From: Acanthopleura granulata
Lineage: Eukaryota > Mollusca > Polyplacophora > Chitonida > Chitonidae
Assembly (NCBI GenBank): GCA_016165875.1
Contig: JABBOT010000002.1
Span: forward strand, 21,280,265 to 21,344,264
Length of the DNA: 64,000 bases
Direction: 5' to 3'
Numbering within the stretch: position 1 is the first letter of the stretch; each line of letters opens with the position of its first letter. Shown one piece after another: positions 1-12,800 of this stretch. Made by a program: the position numbers and the translations under genes. The notes under the pieces are model-generated. The model ran no database searches, had not been told where the DNA came from, and saw only the letters and a list, made by a program, of their open reading frames with translations.

Positions 1-103
1 CTCTCCGATGTCCAAGATACCTTAAACCTGGTCGCCGTCGTATTAGCGAAAAACTCCCGAATATGGTGTTAAAAAGGGAACACACAGATAAATAAATGCT
101 TAC

Positions 104-497
104 CCTGAACGAAATGTTTCATCTTGCAAACAACCGATCCAAATGGCCATTCTGATTCTATGTGACTTCCAAGATGAATCCACATACATAGCAATCCAAC
201 CAGGAGATCCGAGGCAGCCAGATTCAGGATGAGACAGTTTGTGGTGGTCTTCATTTTCTTGTTCAGAAGTATGGTCAAAATGACCAGGCTGTTCCCACAT
301 ACGGCCATGGTGAAGGAGAACGTATAAAATATGATTTTCATTGCACGTTCCCAATCTGGATACACGGTGGTCACAGCCGTCATGTTCTCCACGATTCGGG
401 GGTCGATGGGTATCACTTCCACAAAACTACCCGGAACACATTTAACTGATCCATTGGAAGTTGTATTTGGCGGACCAAAACTGGAGGCCACTTCCAT
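104..497 (-). CDS. Class A (rhodopsin-like) peptide-type GPCR, first coding exon, partial
   Basis: This exon encodes about 131 residues of a seven-transmembrane receptor and continues beyond the left edge. The N-terminus carries Asn-X-Ser/Thr glycosylation sites (NTTS, NGS, NMT). TM1 follows with the conserved GN (VCGNSLVIL), then an intracellular loop (NKKMKTTTN), TM2 with the conserved NLAxSD, and an extracellular loop ending in WPFG...CK, where the Cys is the expected TM3 disulphide cysteine. The exon ends after FVQG at a good donor (GTAAGC on the minus strand, GT at 103-102). The start is the first ATG of the open frame. These are general class A hallmarks seen directly; a neuropeptide ligand is inferred from the loop style only. 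TM3-TM7, including DRY and NPxxY, lie outside the window, so no subfamily is assigned. Confidence 0.8.
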
Positions 498-2792
498 GAT
501 GGAATCTCTTAGAATCTCACTGTGCCATTATAACAGAGCCTATTTCAGCTACATGTCAGTATTTCATGGTGGCAGCGTATATAAGGTATTTTGGTCGGTA
601 ACGTCGTCCAGATGTCCAGAGCAAGGGTTAAACACACATTCACTTGAGAAATGCAAATAAATCGAAGGAAAAAAACCCTCAGTTAGGGTATAAAATTCTT
701 CATACAGATGAGTCCATGACGACAAAACGGTCTAGTAGCGGTAATTGTGCCAACAATGATATATCACCATGCTGGCCCTTGATGACACGTCAAATGGCTT
801 GGCTGACTTAATGTCTCCTCTCGGACAAGTTCTATTGCGTGTAGGGGCGATATTGTTATACAAGAAAAATACAGTTCACTGAAACCCAAGACATGAGTTG
901 ACAAGCGTCCATAGATACCCGGCAGCGAAGTAACGCTGAACTGTCTGCTGACGGGTGCTGCAGACGACACTGGTTTACAGCCGGTTTTCCGTCCGTTTTT
1001 ACGAAATCACGATAGCGTGGCAAAAACTGTTGAGAAATTCAAAAGTTGATCCTTTGCCACATGTCCTGCACTCTTGACGTAAAATTATTGTGAATTACTA
1101 CATTGTCATATTAAATATATCTTCCAAAATCAAGCTCCAAAAGATACCCAAAGGTAGCCATATGAAAGACGAAAGTATATGCCAGCACAAATAAATGAAG
1201 GATTAAACTGAATAAATTATATCCCCTCCCTATGCAACTGTGTTCATATCTAGACCTACCTACGGATTTAGAGTACCGGTATTGGGAATATAACACCTGC
1301 TGTAGTAACACCTTATCTTGTCTCAAGCGTTCTGTCTGTTAACTTGTATGAAGACTGATAAACCGTAATGCGTCTCTCTATATAGAGGTTTTATGGTCGT
1401 CAGCGCTATATACGACATTTGCCAGTACTCTCGTTAATCATACGGGAAGATACCCATAAGTGACAATCACAGTAATATAAAAGACTACACAATAGAGAAT
1501 GTAACCAGAACAACGACAACAGTGTAATAGCTGGCAAATGGTCACGTGAACGCAGGCCTATAACCGGTGAAATACGGCCTCTGTCAAGTTACCGAGTTAG
1601 GGTGTTGTCAAAACGTGCAGTGGGCTGTTAAATTGCAATAGACGTTTACAAAAGATTTATGAGACCTGGGATGCCCTGTGTAAAACCACCGAACTTTGGC
1701 AAGTTACTGGCGAACATACGACCAGTTACATCAAACCGGTGGAAGACATGCGGTCGTGTGAGGCCACACAAGAAACGCCCTTGGACAACTTCTCCCCAAG
1801 AGCTCCATTCCTGAACGAACCCACACACAGATTGAGATCAAAGGCCACGGTCGGCGCCTTCAAATTATGATCAAGAAGTTCTACTAATTGATATGCCAAC
1901 ATGTGCGATCAGTACTGCTCGCTAACGGACGCCGTAAAAGAACACGAAACTGTATATTGTAGGTACCTTATTTGATTAAGAAAGAGATTCAATTCTTGTT
2001 ACAAGTTACTTAGTTTATCTCTACGAAACCGGAAAGGGCTTAAAAGTTAACTGATTAGGTTTCTTAACCAAGAGGAACGACAAGTCAGATGTATACCGGT
2101 CCGTTCAAACACGTTTTGCATCTGCTCAGAAGATATATTCTGTGATGAGATAGCCTAGGTTGCAAAACTCAGAGATGAATGAATGGTTATGGCTTTATTT
2201 ACTTATTTCATTGGTGTTTTAAGTGTCATTCTCTCGTCACGCAGTCTTTAATTCCTTTTCCTCAATTAAAATTCATCTCGGTTGGGATGTAACACAATTT
2301 CATATAAACCCATGTAACCTCGCATATTATGGAAGATTTCAGGATTTACCTATTTGCAGCCACAATATCAATTCTTACTTCAGTGATTTCAATGGTTTTT
2401 CTACCCGCAGAGCGGAACTCGCTTTCCATCGTGATGAGCCTAGCACTGTCTGAAGGGAAATCATGACTTTAGGGTCATCATGGAATGGTTTCTCTACCAG
2501 GGTCTGGGATCAGCTGAAGTCTTAATTTAACTGTGAATGACTGAAAATTTCGCACAAGAGTCATTACTCATTTCCCATGATTCTGAGAAATGTATTCATC
2601 GTACAAAAATGCTTTGAAGTTTGTTTGCAAGATATTCTTGTGGAAAAATGTAAATTTCAGCACCCAGTGTGACATTTTTATGACCATAAATATTAAAAAA
2701 ATAATAAACCTTTCTTGAGCGAAAATTTGATTCAATTACAATGTTGCATTTAACAAACAACGTAACCACAAGCGTACATTCAAGATTATCTC

Positions 2793-2890
2793 GTACTTGG
2801 GATGGTCTGCCAGCAACCTGCGGACGGTCGTGGGTTTCCCCCGGGCCCTTCACAATTTCAACCCACCATAATGCTGGCTGCAGTCGTGAA
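2793..2890 (+). mobile_element. SINE family 1 fragment
   Basis: Matches the middle of the dominant SINE (gtctgccagcaacctgcgg, gtgggtttcccccggg, ccataatgctggc). The tRNA-like head and the 3' tail are missing. Confidence 0.7.
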
Positions 2891-3546
2891 GCCAAAATAT
2901 CGCCACCTTGAGTAAGAGGAAAACATCAACAATATATAAAAAAAAAAAAATCAAGCTTATCTTTGGGACTAAATGACAATAGACTTATACCAAAGTAACA
3001 GAAGATGTAAATACAGAACAAATAATTCGGAATATCACACATGTATTTATATGAAGTTTTTGGTGTGCTTAAATGACACACATTGAGCAAATCAATATCA
3101 CTCCAAGCACCAGCAAAGAAATGTGGGTTACTGGCTAAGGCATTTAGGGGTATCCTTCTTTCGCACAGATTCCTATAGATTCAAACTTCACCAAGGCTAA
3201 CATAATGTATTAATCCTTTCATACATGTATACATTTTATATAAACCAACCTTGCATGCACTTGCTCAGTTTAACGACAAAAATACACGTTTATATATTCA
3301 CTGAACTAGAATTCTTTCCACATAATAAAAGAACAATTGTTTTTTTCTTCAATACTTTATAAAATAACAACATGCAAAAGGCTTATTACATGCATTACAA
3401 CTACATGTATATGAAAGGCTCATTTTTGACTTTTTAATTGAGCTATGCGTACATTTGACACAATGACTGTGTATAACCTGAATCCCATATACCATCAGTG
3501 GTACAATAGATATTTATTTGATTGTTGTTTAAAGTGCAATGAATAT

Positions 3547-3812
3547 ATTTATTTATTTATTTGATTGGGTTTTATGCCGAACTCAAGAATATTTCACTTA
3601 TACGACAGCGGCCAGCATTATATTGGGAGGAAACCAGGCACCGCCCGGGGGAAACCCATGACCATACGCTGGTAGCTGGCAAACCTTTCACCGTACGACC
3701 GGAGAGGAAGCCAGCAAAAGCTGGACTTGCACTCAGAGCGACCGCATTGGTGGCAGGCATCTTCATCATGATGCTGCACTAGCACGCTAACCAACTGATC
3801 CATGGAGGTACC
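3547..3812 (-). mobile_element. SINE family 1, near full length
   Basis: On the minus strand it has a tRNA-like head, a body with the 'aagctggcttcc / aaacccatgacc / accaggca' blocks, and a tail that reads as (AATA)n. One of about 18 copies of the same family in this window. Confidence 0.85.
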
Positions 3813-4873
3813 CGCAATGAATATAAAAAAAAACATATAGAAAAATATGGACTGTTTCAAATTATGACCATAATGCACAGTGCCACATTCACATAATGAA
3901 AGTGCCACATTCAAAACCATCTGATATTATCTATAAAATGCTAAGATGGACCTGAACGTGCATCCAAGTGCTGCCCTGAAATCATGTAAAAACACTTGGT
4001 TTGGGGGACTTTAGAAAAGATAATACAAAACATCCAAACTGGTTCCAGTGTAATTATGTGCTAGAAAATGTCATGAAAACAATGCATCTATGATTTCTAC
4101 TAAATAAGATACACTCTGTAAAAGACAAGAACTCAAATTTAAAACATAATGACTAAGCCATGTGGGTCTGTGAATTTAGTGTTGTCAGAAGAGAAAGACC
4201 CTTCTTGAAGAGTAGGCTATTAAAGAATGTATTTTCAACATATGAGAGACAAAGCAACGTCTCTACTGGCCTTAAGCTTATACAGAAACTTGACTGATAT
4301 TTTATCTGTTATACTGTTGATTTTATTATCGAAACTTTGTTTTTCATATTGAAGAATACAGTTGAACTTTGATACCGAAGCTTGCTTTGTTCTACTAAAT
4401 CTCTGGCTTTAAGCCAGGTATACTAAAAATCCATCGACTGACAAACTTTGTTATGTCTGTACATCTTATCAGTGGAATACTAGTTCTTTTCATTGAAGTG
4501 ACAGGCTGCTAAGGTGGCAACGTGAATTTCTTTGACCACTTATTGCCATTAAGGATCCATCAACATTGAAACACAGAGATTTTAAACCCTTATCACATAA
4601 ATGTACCTCTTGCTTCTAAACGTCATGACGTCTTGAGTAAATCAGCAGACAAAGGCCCGAACACCTGGCACTGGACGTAATGAGTATCAAGAATGAGTGA
4701 GTGCAACTTCATCAATGAAGATGCATTAAAAAACAACCATTCAGCCCAAATGTTCATTTAACTTTCAAACAGTGGGTATAGATTCCTCATGACAAAAAGA
4801 TGACATGGGGAGTACCACATGTAAAGCACAGCTGTGATGATGCGATAGGTACACTCACATGACAAGTATTAAA

Positions 4874-4979
4874 CAATACAGTGCAGAGCCTTCAACGAAT
4901 GAGTACATATTCACAAAGCGCACACACAATACAGTGCAGAGCCTTCAACGAATGAGTACATATTCACAAAGCGCACACA
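4874..4979. repeat. 53-bp perfect tandem duplication
   Basis: The unit starting caatacagtgcagagccttc occurs twice in a row, at 4874 and 4927, with no visible mismatch, so it is a recent duplication or an assembly artefact. It is intergenic. Confidence 0.9.
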
Positions 4980-5713
4980 CAATACGATAAGAGAACCAAA
5001 GCAGCATAAACTAAAACAAATACATTTAACATAGCCCATTTTTCAGCCCCGGTGTCAATGCATTTTTTACCTTTTATCAATACAAATGTTTCAACGATTA
5101 CATTAATAAAATCTCCACAAGAATATTGCTACCTGATTTCTGTGCAATTTTGCAGCAAGGTTTAAAGGACTTTGCATAACATGAGTATCCTGAGGCCTAA
5201 ATGTCTTCTTAGTAACAGGTCTGAGAAAAAGATATCAGCAAACTCTCGGCAAGAGTTTGGGAATTTGAAGACAGTGCTGCCGAATCAAGAAAGGAATTTT
5301 TCACTCCTGCATAGAATAGGTTTTCACCATAATGTGTGAAGAGGATGGTTAGTTGACATTTAGGTCAAACTGTCGCTTTTCTAATGTTGAACTAAACTGA
5401 AAATAAAGTATAACACATATCAATTTACCTTCTATTTTACATATATACTTATGCTCCTAATTTTTGGGACATCTGGGGTGCCCTTTTTAGCCAATATACA
5501 TGTTATTATAACAGGAATACACACTGAGTTTCTACTTTCTCACATTGTTAGTCTTTCTAATGCACAACATATCCATACCTTTACTTTCCCTTAAAAATTG
5601 AGTGAGTTCGGTAATTTCTTGGCTATCAGCAGTACTGACTTCTGTTCCACAAATAAGAACTAGGGTATGGTAAAAGGTACACATATGGTACACATTTGCA
5701 AACGACTACAACT

Positions 5714-7054
5714 CTACTTTATTTTGTCATAGGCCTGTGTACGACACTTAGGCTGTCTAACATATGCCTGGTAATAAAAGTTAGAGAATAGAAGAGTCAT
5801 TGTCATACCATACAGAATGCTATACACACAGAAATGGTGATACGCATATCCAAGGCTGGCTTGTACGAAGCCAATCAAAAACTGGAATATTTGTAACTGG
5901 GTCAAGTTTTTCTTCCACTGAGGAGGACTGCCCGGTGACAAGGCGGTTAACCCGTAATAGAAGTAGAGTGCAACGTGCACAAAGGAGTTTAACCCCAGGA
6001 ACACAGCGATGGCAGGCCAGGGGTAGTGATGATAGGCCACATCACTGAGAAGTAAGATGGAGGAGTGGTGATAAACATGGAGAAATGAGAGCTGTCGCTG
6101 TTTGTGACGAAGTATCATGAAGACTGTGTCCAGCAGTTCAAAGATTTTTGTCATCCAATACGCACGAAAAAATGGCAAGATGGCAGATGTTGACTCTCGA
6201 TGAAATGTGGACCCACTTCTGTAAATTGCATAGACAAAACCCACCAGTGTGTACGTGCTGATACAGCTGCATCCAAAATTGTACACTATTAACATCTGAA
6301 AGAAAATGGACTTCAGTTACCTGACGTCATCTATCTCCAATTCATTAGATAACTGTGACGCTTTTTCTCTCTCAAATTCAACAGATAACTGTGACACTTT
6401 CTATGTCCAATTCAACAGGTAACTGACACTCTTCTATCTCCAATTCAATAGGTAACTGGGACAATTTTCCTATCTCCATTTCAATGGATAACTGTGAAAC
6501 TTCTTGCAAACACAATGGTCTCTCGCCATTTACACTTTCCTTTCAAATTCTTAGGCATAAGATTGAAATGTTTAACATACATTTTATCAAAAACATAATC
6601 AAAACTAATTGACTGACTTTTGGAATCTGGACATACATGACTCATATTCTCTGATGAAGTCTTAAATGAATCCATTATATTGTGTGCATGAGAAGACTTT
6701 TTCTACCAGTGTGATTTTGACAATCAATCAACCAATAAATAGTGTGTAATTTCATTAAGAGCAGAAATCAGTCAAAATATTACATCAGCCATTCAGTATA
6801 CACTAAATTTTATTGACCAACTAGAAAGAGATTTGTAGGGCATGGCCACTAGGTATAACTATTGAGTGAGGGCACTGATGGGTCAACTTGAACTGTTTAC
6901 TTACTGGTCTGAGGTTGAGTGGGGAGGAGATCTTTTGCCATATCGGTGATAAAGCAACCAGCAGTAGGTACAAACAGAACAGTGGGAAGGTTTGTAGATT
7001 GACAGTAACCTTCAGGAAATATTGAATGTTATCAATTGTTGCAGCCATTGTGTC
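5714..7054 (-). CDS. ELOVL-type very-long-chain fatty acid elongase
   Basis: An ER-membrane condensing enzyme (3-ketoacyl-CoA synthase) that starts each two-carbon fatty-acid elongation cycle. Coding exons on the minus strand are 7048-6905 (48 codons) and 6295-5714 (193 codons plus stop), joined in phase 0 through a GTAAGT donor and a TTTCAG acceptor. The protein is 241 residues, slightly short for the family. Visible signatures: YNF after the first hydrophobic segment, KxxELLDTxF, then the catalytic histidine box HVYHH at about residues 121-125, and FxNFYYQxY near the C-terminus, with several hydrophobic helices. HVYHH preceded by QLSFL is more like the ELOVL2/4/5 group than ELOVL1/7 or ELOVL3/6, but the substrate is an inference. 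A splice acceptor six bases before the ATG (exon begins 7054) indicates an upstream non-coding exon. Confidence 0.92.
6310..6505. repeat. Degenerate ~42-bp minisatellite in ELOVL intron
   Basis: About four to five diverged copies of a unit like ctatctccaattcaataggt followed by aactgtgacact, with length variation. It lies just upstream (in transcript sense) of the elongase exon 2 acceptor. Confidence 0.75.
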
Positions 7055-7177
7055 CTAAATAAACAGAAAGAAACAACACCAAATTAACACATTTAAACAT
7101 TCCAATTATCATACATTTTATTTCTGTGATTCAATCATTTACTTTATACTGAAGACTTTCACACACAGGAACAGGAG

Positions 7178-7440
7178 GGGCCTCCCTGGCTCAGTCGGTT
7201 AGCATGCTAGCGCAGCGCAATGACCCAGAAGCCTCCCACCAATGCGGTCGCTGTGAGCTCAAGTCCAGCTCATGCTGGTTTCCTCTTCGGTTGTACATGG
7301 GAAGGTCTCCCAGCAATCTGCAGATGGTTGCGGGTTTCCCCAGGTTCTGCCCGGTTTCCTCCCACTATAATGCTGGCCGGCGTTGTATAGTAGAAATATT
7401 CTTGAGTACGGCGTAAAACACCAATAAAATAAATAAATAT
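7178..7440 (+). mobile_element. SINE family 1, best full-length copy
   Basis: The head tggctcagtcggttagc fits a tRNA A box, and gagctcaagtcc about 60 bases later fits a B box, giving an internal Pol III promoter. The conserved body (catgctggtttcctcttcgg, gcgggtttccccaggttctg, tataatgctggccggcgttg) and the tail tagaaatattcttgagtacg then gcgtaaaacaccaataaaat with (AAAT)n follow. It serves as the reference copy for the family here. Confidence 0.9.
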
Positions 7441-8341
7441 AGGAACAGGAGAAAGCATTATTATGATGCCACAGGCAGTTATCAGCGGCATAATTTGTCC
7501 TCCTTGAGTTTAAGGTAGCCCTCAACATTATTTCAGTCATTTCACAATATTACTCCCTTAACTGCAGAGGGCCTACTCTGATGCTGTTATTTTGACTCTG
7601 ACTACTTGGAACACCATGCCCCATGGGGTTTTCCTCTCACAAATCTTACTTTCATAAATGATAGAATTATCTTATTTGTGTATTTACACGTATTTATAGA
7701 TACTGATTTACCCATTGGTCAGTACACAAGGAAACAAGCTGAAGACACCTGATCAGACATTGCACCTTATCCTATCCCAGCATACTGACCTGTTATGACC
7801 TGTCTTAGACTATCCTGTTATGCTGAGTACCTAGCCTGGGAATATAAGGGGTCAAGTATATGACCACACTTGGGATTGAACCACCAGTCCTGTGAGGCTT
7901 TTGATTCGCCATTCTTGAAGTATTAAGATAATTGTTCTGCTGTTGTGTGCATATGAGACCACAAACAGTACTGCCTTGATTGATTTCATACCTACCCCAA
8001 GCTGTTTTTTTGGCATATAGTATAATTCCAAGAGTTTATCAGGCCTAATTATTTGTCAAGGTCGACAACATTTCCATACACCTTTCCACTGCAGGTCTAA
8101 ACTACACCTGATTGACTGATTGTCACTCTCAAGCAGTAAATTTGGTATCTGCTCTGTAAGTGCTGCACACTTTGTTGAAATAGTTAAAATAAATGACGGC
8201 TGTAGCAAAGACGACAGTGCTGTCAAATGGTAGAGTGACGTCAATTCATTGAAAAATGGTCTTCTCATAATGAACCTCACAAAAGTGGTAGACGAACAAT
8301 GGGAAAGCCCTAGTCTTTACAATTGCCTAAATGACACCACT

Positions 8342-8622
8342 CAAATATTTATTTATTTATTTATTTGATGGCTGTTTTACGCCACACTCAAGAATATTTC
8401 ACTTATACGACGGTAGCCAGCATTATGGTGGAAGGAAACCGGGCAGAGCCCGGGAGAAACCCACAACCATGCACAGGTTGCTGGCAGACCTTCCCACGTA
8501 TGGCCAGAGAGGAAGCCAGCATGAGCTGGTCTTGAACTCACAGCAACCGCGTTGGTGGGAGGCTTCAGGTTATTGTGCTGCGATAGCGCGTTAACCGTCT
8601 GAGCCATGGAAGCCCCCTCACC
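8342..8622 (-). mobile_element. SINE family 1, full length
   Basis: Reverse-complement copy: the tail (tttatttatttatttgatgg) is at the left and the tRNA-like head (gcgttaaccgtctgagccat) at the right. It aligns throughout with the copy at 7178-7440. Confidence 0.9.
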
Positions 8623-9699
8623 ACTCAAATACTGCTTGTCCACCTTTGTTGACTCAGCATGTTATTTTTAAATTATGACATTGATGTTACACTGAATGTC
8701 AGAATTTTAAAATAAAAAAATATGTATGTCCAATATCTGGATGGAGTAGACAACTGCAAAGCAACACTATTTCACCGGTATGTTGACATTTACACTGTAA
8801 TTACTTGAGCGTTTAATACTATATGCAAAATTTCAATGAACAATGACACACTGAATGTGATACCCATTCAGTTCAACTTCAAGTTCTGACATGCAGTTCT
8901 ATGTATATGCTGTGCATTTATAACGACTTTCTTGTTGTTATTATTCTTATTGGACCAGTGCCGATGCACAGTATTTAGCCTTAGTTATCAGTGGTAATAT
9001 ATAGTAAAATTATGACGGAAACAGAAATAATGCATACAAACCCTTTCTACCTGAGTATGATAATCGATGGAGATCCGTGACATCTGTGGCTGATTGGCTC
9101 AGCTAGTTACTGCATGAATCTATAGATAAACTCCATAATGCAGTGTACCATTAAGCTTTCGGGTAGACACCCCTACCACGCCCAAGTTAGCTCTTGCATG
9201 CCGATTCCTCGCACCTGGATTAACAAATCGAAAGAGCTCTTGAAAGGGAGCTAACCCAGAAACAATAATATTAAGTAGGCTCACTTACATACGTACACCC
9301 GTTCACAAGACAACAACTGTATACGGTTGTTCCTAGCATGTTTCAAATTTACAACTCCATAAGATATAAGTAATTAGTAAATTAAAAATCAATGACAATC
9401 GATATATTTATCAAGAAATCAATGAGTTGAACATGGTCAATCCGTCAAACCCACGATCATTCATAAACTATGCAGAGCAGTGTTATATCTCTTATCACCC
9501 AAAAAAGAACTGGGCCCTATAAGATGCTCATGTATTGAATAAAATCCACGCTAGCGAGGTGAACACGCACTGTTCGGCTTCTTAACGTTTCAGTGCTTTG
9601 ATAATTAAAACTCATTTTGTCCTAAAAGTTGAAATATCCACAAGAAAATTTATGCCTGTTTCAGATATGTCTGAGAAATGCAGCTACACTTTGAGTCAA

Positions 9700-9855
9700 A
9701 CTGTACGTTATCAACAAGACTGGCCACGTGTTTGCTCGCCACGCCCCCTTTCGTCGTCTCTGTGCGGAGTTTGTAGACGCCACGTAACTTACGCATGCTC
9801 AGAACGCCGGAAACACGACGACAAGGATTCCCCGAATGTCGGCGTACAGAAAGAG
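9700..9855 (+). promoter_or_regulatory. Probable USO1 promoter / 5' leader
   Basis: A CpG-richer block just upstream of the first USO1 exon contains an E-box (ccacgtg near 9724), a GC-box-like cacgcccccttt, a second cacgt near 9781 and an NRF1-like acgcatgctc. There is no TATA box at a useful distance. The assignment rests on composition and position only; the transcription start is not determined. Confidence 0.45.
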
Positions 9856-12800
9856 ATGGACTATCTGAGAAAATATCTGACCGGTCCTCAGGCCGAGGGC
9901 CAGCCCAGTGGGGCGGAAACGGTAAATAGTCACATGAAGTTTTCGTAACCTGACCTCAAATAAAACCATTCTGTGTGAGTTAAAACCCTGCATGTTTTCC
10001 AAATGCTACCGCTGACAAGTTCTTCAGTTGTCGCCGGTTGACATTGCAGTTAGAACTTGTAACATATACTGCGACATTACTAGCTGCACAGCAGTATAGC
10101 CGCAGACGCTTTGACAAAGTTCTCGGCAGTTCTCTCCACATTGCCATATTCTGGTTGATTAGCATTTGTGGGAAGTTTATTTGTTTGTATCAAGGAGGGG
10201 CAGGACACCACTACATCTGTAATGCAGAATGCTGATTTAATATTTATTAACATATTGCAGTTTGCACGTATGCCAGTGTCAGAACATGACAGAAATGTCA
10301 TTTCTGGACATGGACATGGGCATGAAAGTAAACGTGTCAGTATATGTATAGGTGCATTCAAATGGTGATATAAATTAAACTATCACTCAACTCTAGCAAC
10401 ATCATTCTAGGAAACAGAATTAATTTGAACCACTTACAATGCTTCATTAAAATGACTAGTAAATTTTTCTTATGCCAGTATTTATTTCCAGTAAAAAGAA
10501 TACATAGTCTAATTGTTTGCTTGCCATGCTATTCACAACTACCCATTCACATCATAAATGTTTAAGTGCAAACTATCTGTCCACTAAACTTAAGGCAATT
10601 GAGGGAGTAGGGCCAAACCATACGTTATTTGCCCTGGAATTGGGCTGTGTATTGAGGCAAGTTGCAGGAGTTACATGTACATGAGAAACCTTTGTGTATG
10701 AAATATTTCATTAATGTCATGGAATCGTTTCATTTTGGTCAAGTCTGGCAAGATTTCCATGGAAATCAGATATCACTTACTGAATCCATGCTCACTTAAT
10801 ATTGCTATTATGAGGTTATCATGATGTAACAACTTAAAGCATGTTTCTGTTTCTAGGGCAAGATCAGGGCTGTATGGCCTCTCTTTCAGCACAAATACTC
10901 GCTACAAAATACATTGTCATTATCTAATGAAAAACAACTAAAGTGATTTTACACAGCAGTTGCCATGAAATACATGTACATTTAGCTTTACAGCTGCTAA
11001 TTTCAGAGGGTTATCCCCCAGTGCTTCAGTGAATTGGTGGGGACTTGGTTAGCAATCTCCTGAAATAGAATATTGTTATGGAAAACAAGTTATCATTGGC
11101 CTTAATTGTTGTTGTTGGGTCAATACCAAAAGTCATGGAAAGTAGCCATCAGCAACCTCACTTCACCTTAACGGCACCTGGTATTGCACACAGTTTCAAA
11201 AGTGTCCAGGCTGAACTTCTGAGTGCTGTTAAGTCATGCTGCAATGTTATACATGGTTCCCCAATATTTTGGAAATGTGTCTGTTGGCATCCTGTCACAT
11301 TTGTATCAGCTCATAATAATTGTAAAAAGTGTTGTAAAATTGTAAAATTTTTTTAGAAGACTTGATATGAAAAAAATTGAGATCAGATTACCAGTAGTGA
11401 GGCAGTATGGATTATGGCCTGATGTTTTGTGGTTTATCAAGTGCAGGTGTTGGTACATATAGGCTGTATGCCTGTAGTTGTATTTTACAGGTCATGATAA
11501 ATGTGTGTGAGGTGATGTGCACCCACATCACACCCAGACTCCTCATTATTATATTTGATACGTGTAAGTACATTCCAAGTCAGTCTACACTGACTGGTAC
11601 ACTGATGAATAGAACTGATGGTTATCTAGTTATAAGAATCTTTATTGGGACAGTCTCTACCAACTGGACAAGTAGCTTCTGCTGGCATTTCCCATCCCCT
11701 GACCAATAAGCTGTCTTGGCTTAAGTCTAGCTCTGGCTGGTGTACCTGTGGCATTCCTGATGAATACGGCTTCTTTACAGCTATAAGGCTTGTTAAAGTG
11801 ATAGACAGCACATGTTTTAGTTAAGTTTGCCAGAAAGGTTGGACAATATTAGATTTATTTCGGTAAAGTATTTTTTCTAACTGCTACTACGACAGAGGAA
11901 AATGACATTTGACTATGCTCCAGCTGTGACATAATTCTTCCAAGCATGTCCACTCTTGTCACCTGAGACTGTAGTGAGCTGCTAGGGTTCTGTTTGCAAC
12001 TTAAGTATATATGTAAATTAATAACATGAAATGATCAAGAAACCTACTACCGCCACAGCACAATGGTCTGGAAATACTTTGCAGTGTATTATTAAAACAT
12101 AAACATTGTCCTGTCCCTACGTTATTACATGTTACATTGACAGTCAACACAGAAGATTTACATCACAGCTTTTATATCAGCTGATATCTCCTAGCTCTCT
12201 TGTTGGTTAGTCTATCATAAGCTTAAAAGCATGGATGCCTTCAGATCCCCAATCAGCAGCAAAATAGTCCACGCTTCACAGGAAGATAATTCAGCAATGA
12301 ATTCTTGTAAATTCAAACAGGTTTTTGCATTCAAGAGAGAATTTTATGATCTTTTTAATGAACAGTTCCATAGTCTTGAGCTCTCTTTTACATTAAGATA
12401 CTATATTAGAGCTGTACATGTGTTTGGTTGTAGGTGGAGAGGCTCTGTGACAGGGCTCAGTCCTCCACACTCCTGGATGACAGACGAGATGCAGTCCGGG
12501 CTCTCAAAGCTCTCTCACGGGTAAATGTTATAGTGTTTATTTATTTGTTTATTTATCTGATTGGAGTTTTACACTGTTACTCAAGAGTATTTCACTTGTA
12601 AGATGGCGTCATGGTGGTAGGAAACCGGGCAACGTGGGGGGGAGGTGGGGCGGAGTTAACCTCAGTTGTCTATTGATGACAGATCTTCCCACATAAAGCC
12701 AGCATGAGCTGGACTTGAATTCACAGTGACCACGTTGGAGGCCCCAGTGTTATCATGTTGGTCATCAGTCACTGGGTATCCTGTGTAGCCATGCTATTCA

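Larger units (their letters stand above)
498..5713. other. Intergenic region between GPCR and ELOVL genes
   Basis: I find no conserved exon in these 5.2 kb. The short open frames resemble nothing I know and lack paired splice signals. The stretch contains SINE copies near 2793-2890 and 3547-3812, a perfect 53-bp tandem duplication at 4874-4979, and AT-rich sequence. The 5' leader of the GPCR gene and the 3' UTR of the elongase must lie partly here, but their borders cannot be seen. Confidence 0.6.
7055..9855. other. Intergenic region between ELOVL and USO1 (divergent genes)
   Basis: Holds two nearly full SINE copies (7178-7440 plus, 8342-8622 minus) and probably the non-coding first exon and promoter of the elongase. 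The right end (about 9700-9855) is GC-richer and is the likely USO1 promoter and leader. No further conserved coding sequence was seen. Confidence 0.6.

Noticed and set aside
3561..3782. Small protein genes of ~70-90 residues at 3561-3782, 7204-7416, 8331-8643 and 45803-46039
   Set aside because: All lie inside SINE copies and resemble each other only because the SINE does.
7178..7270. tRNA gene
   Set aside because: A and B boxes are present, but there is no complete cloverleaf; it is the head of a SINE. The same holds for the head near 49750-49806.
9598..9855. Longer USO1 N-terminus (open frame continues upstream with more Met codons)
   Set aside because: The upstream sequence resembles no p115 and is promoter-like; vertebrate p115 starts with a similarly short leader before the first armadillo helix.
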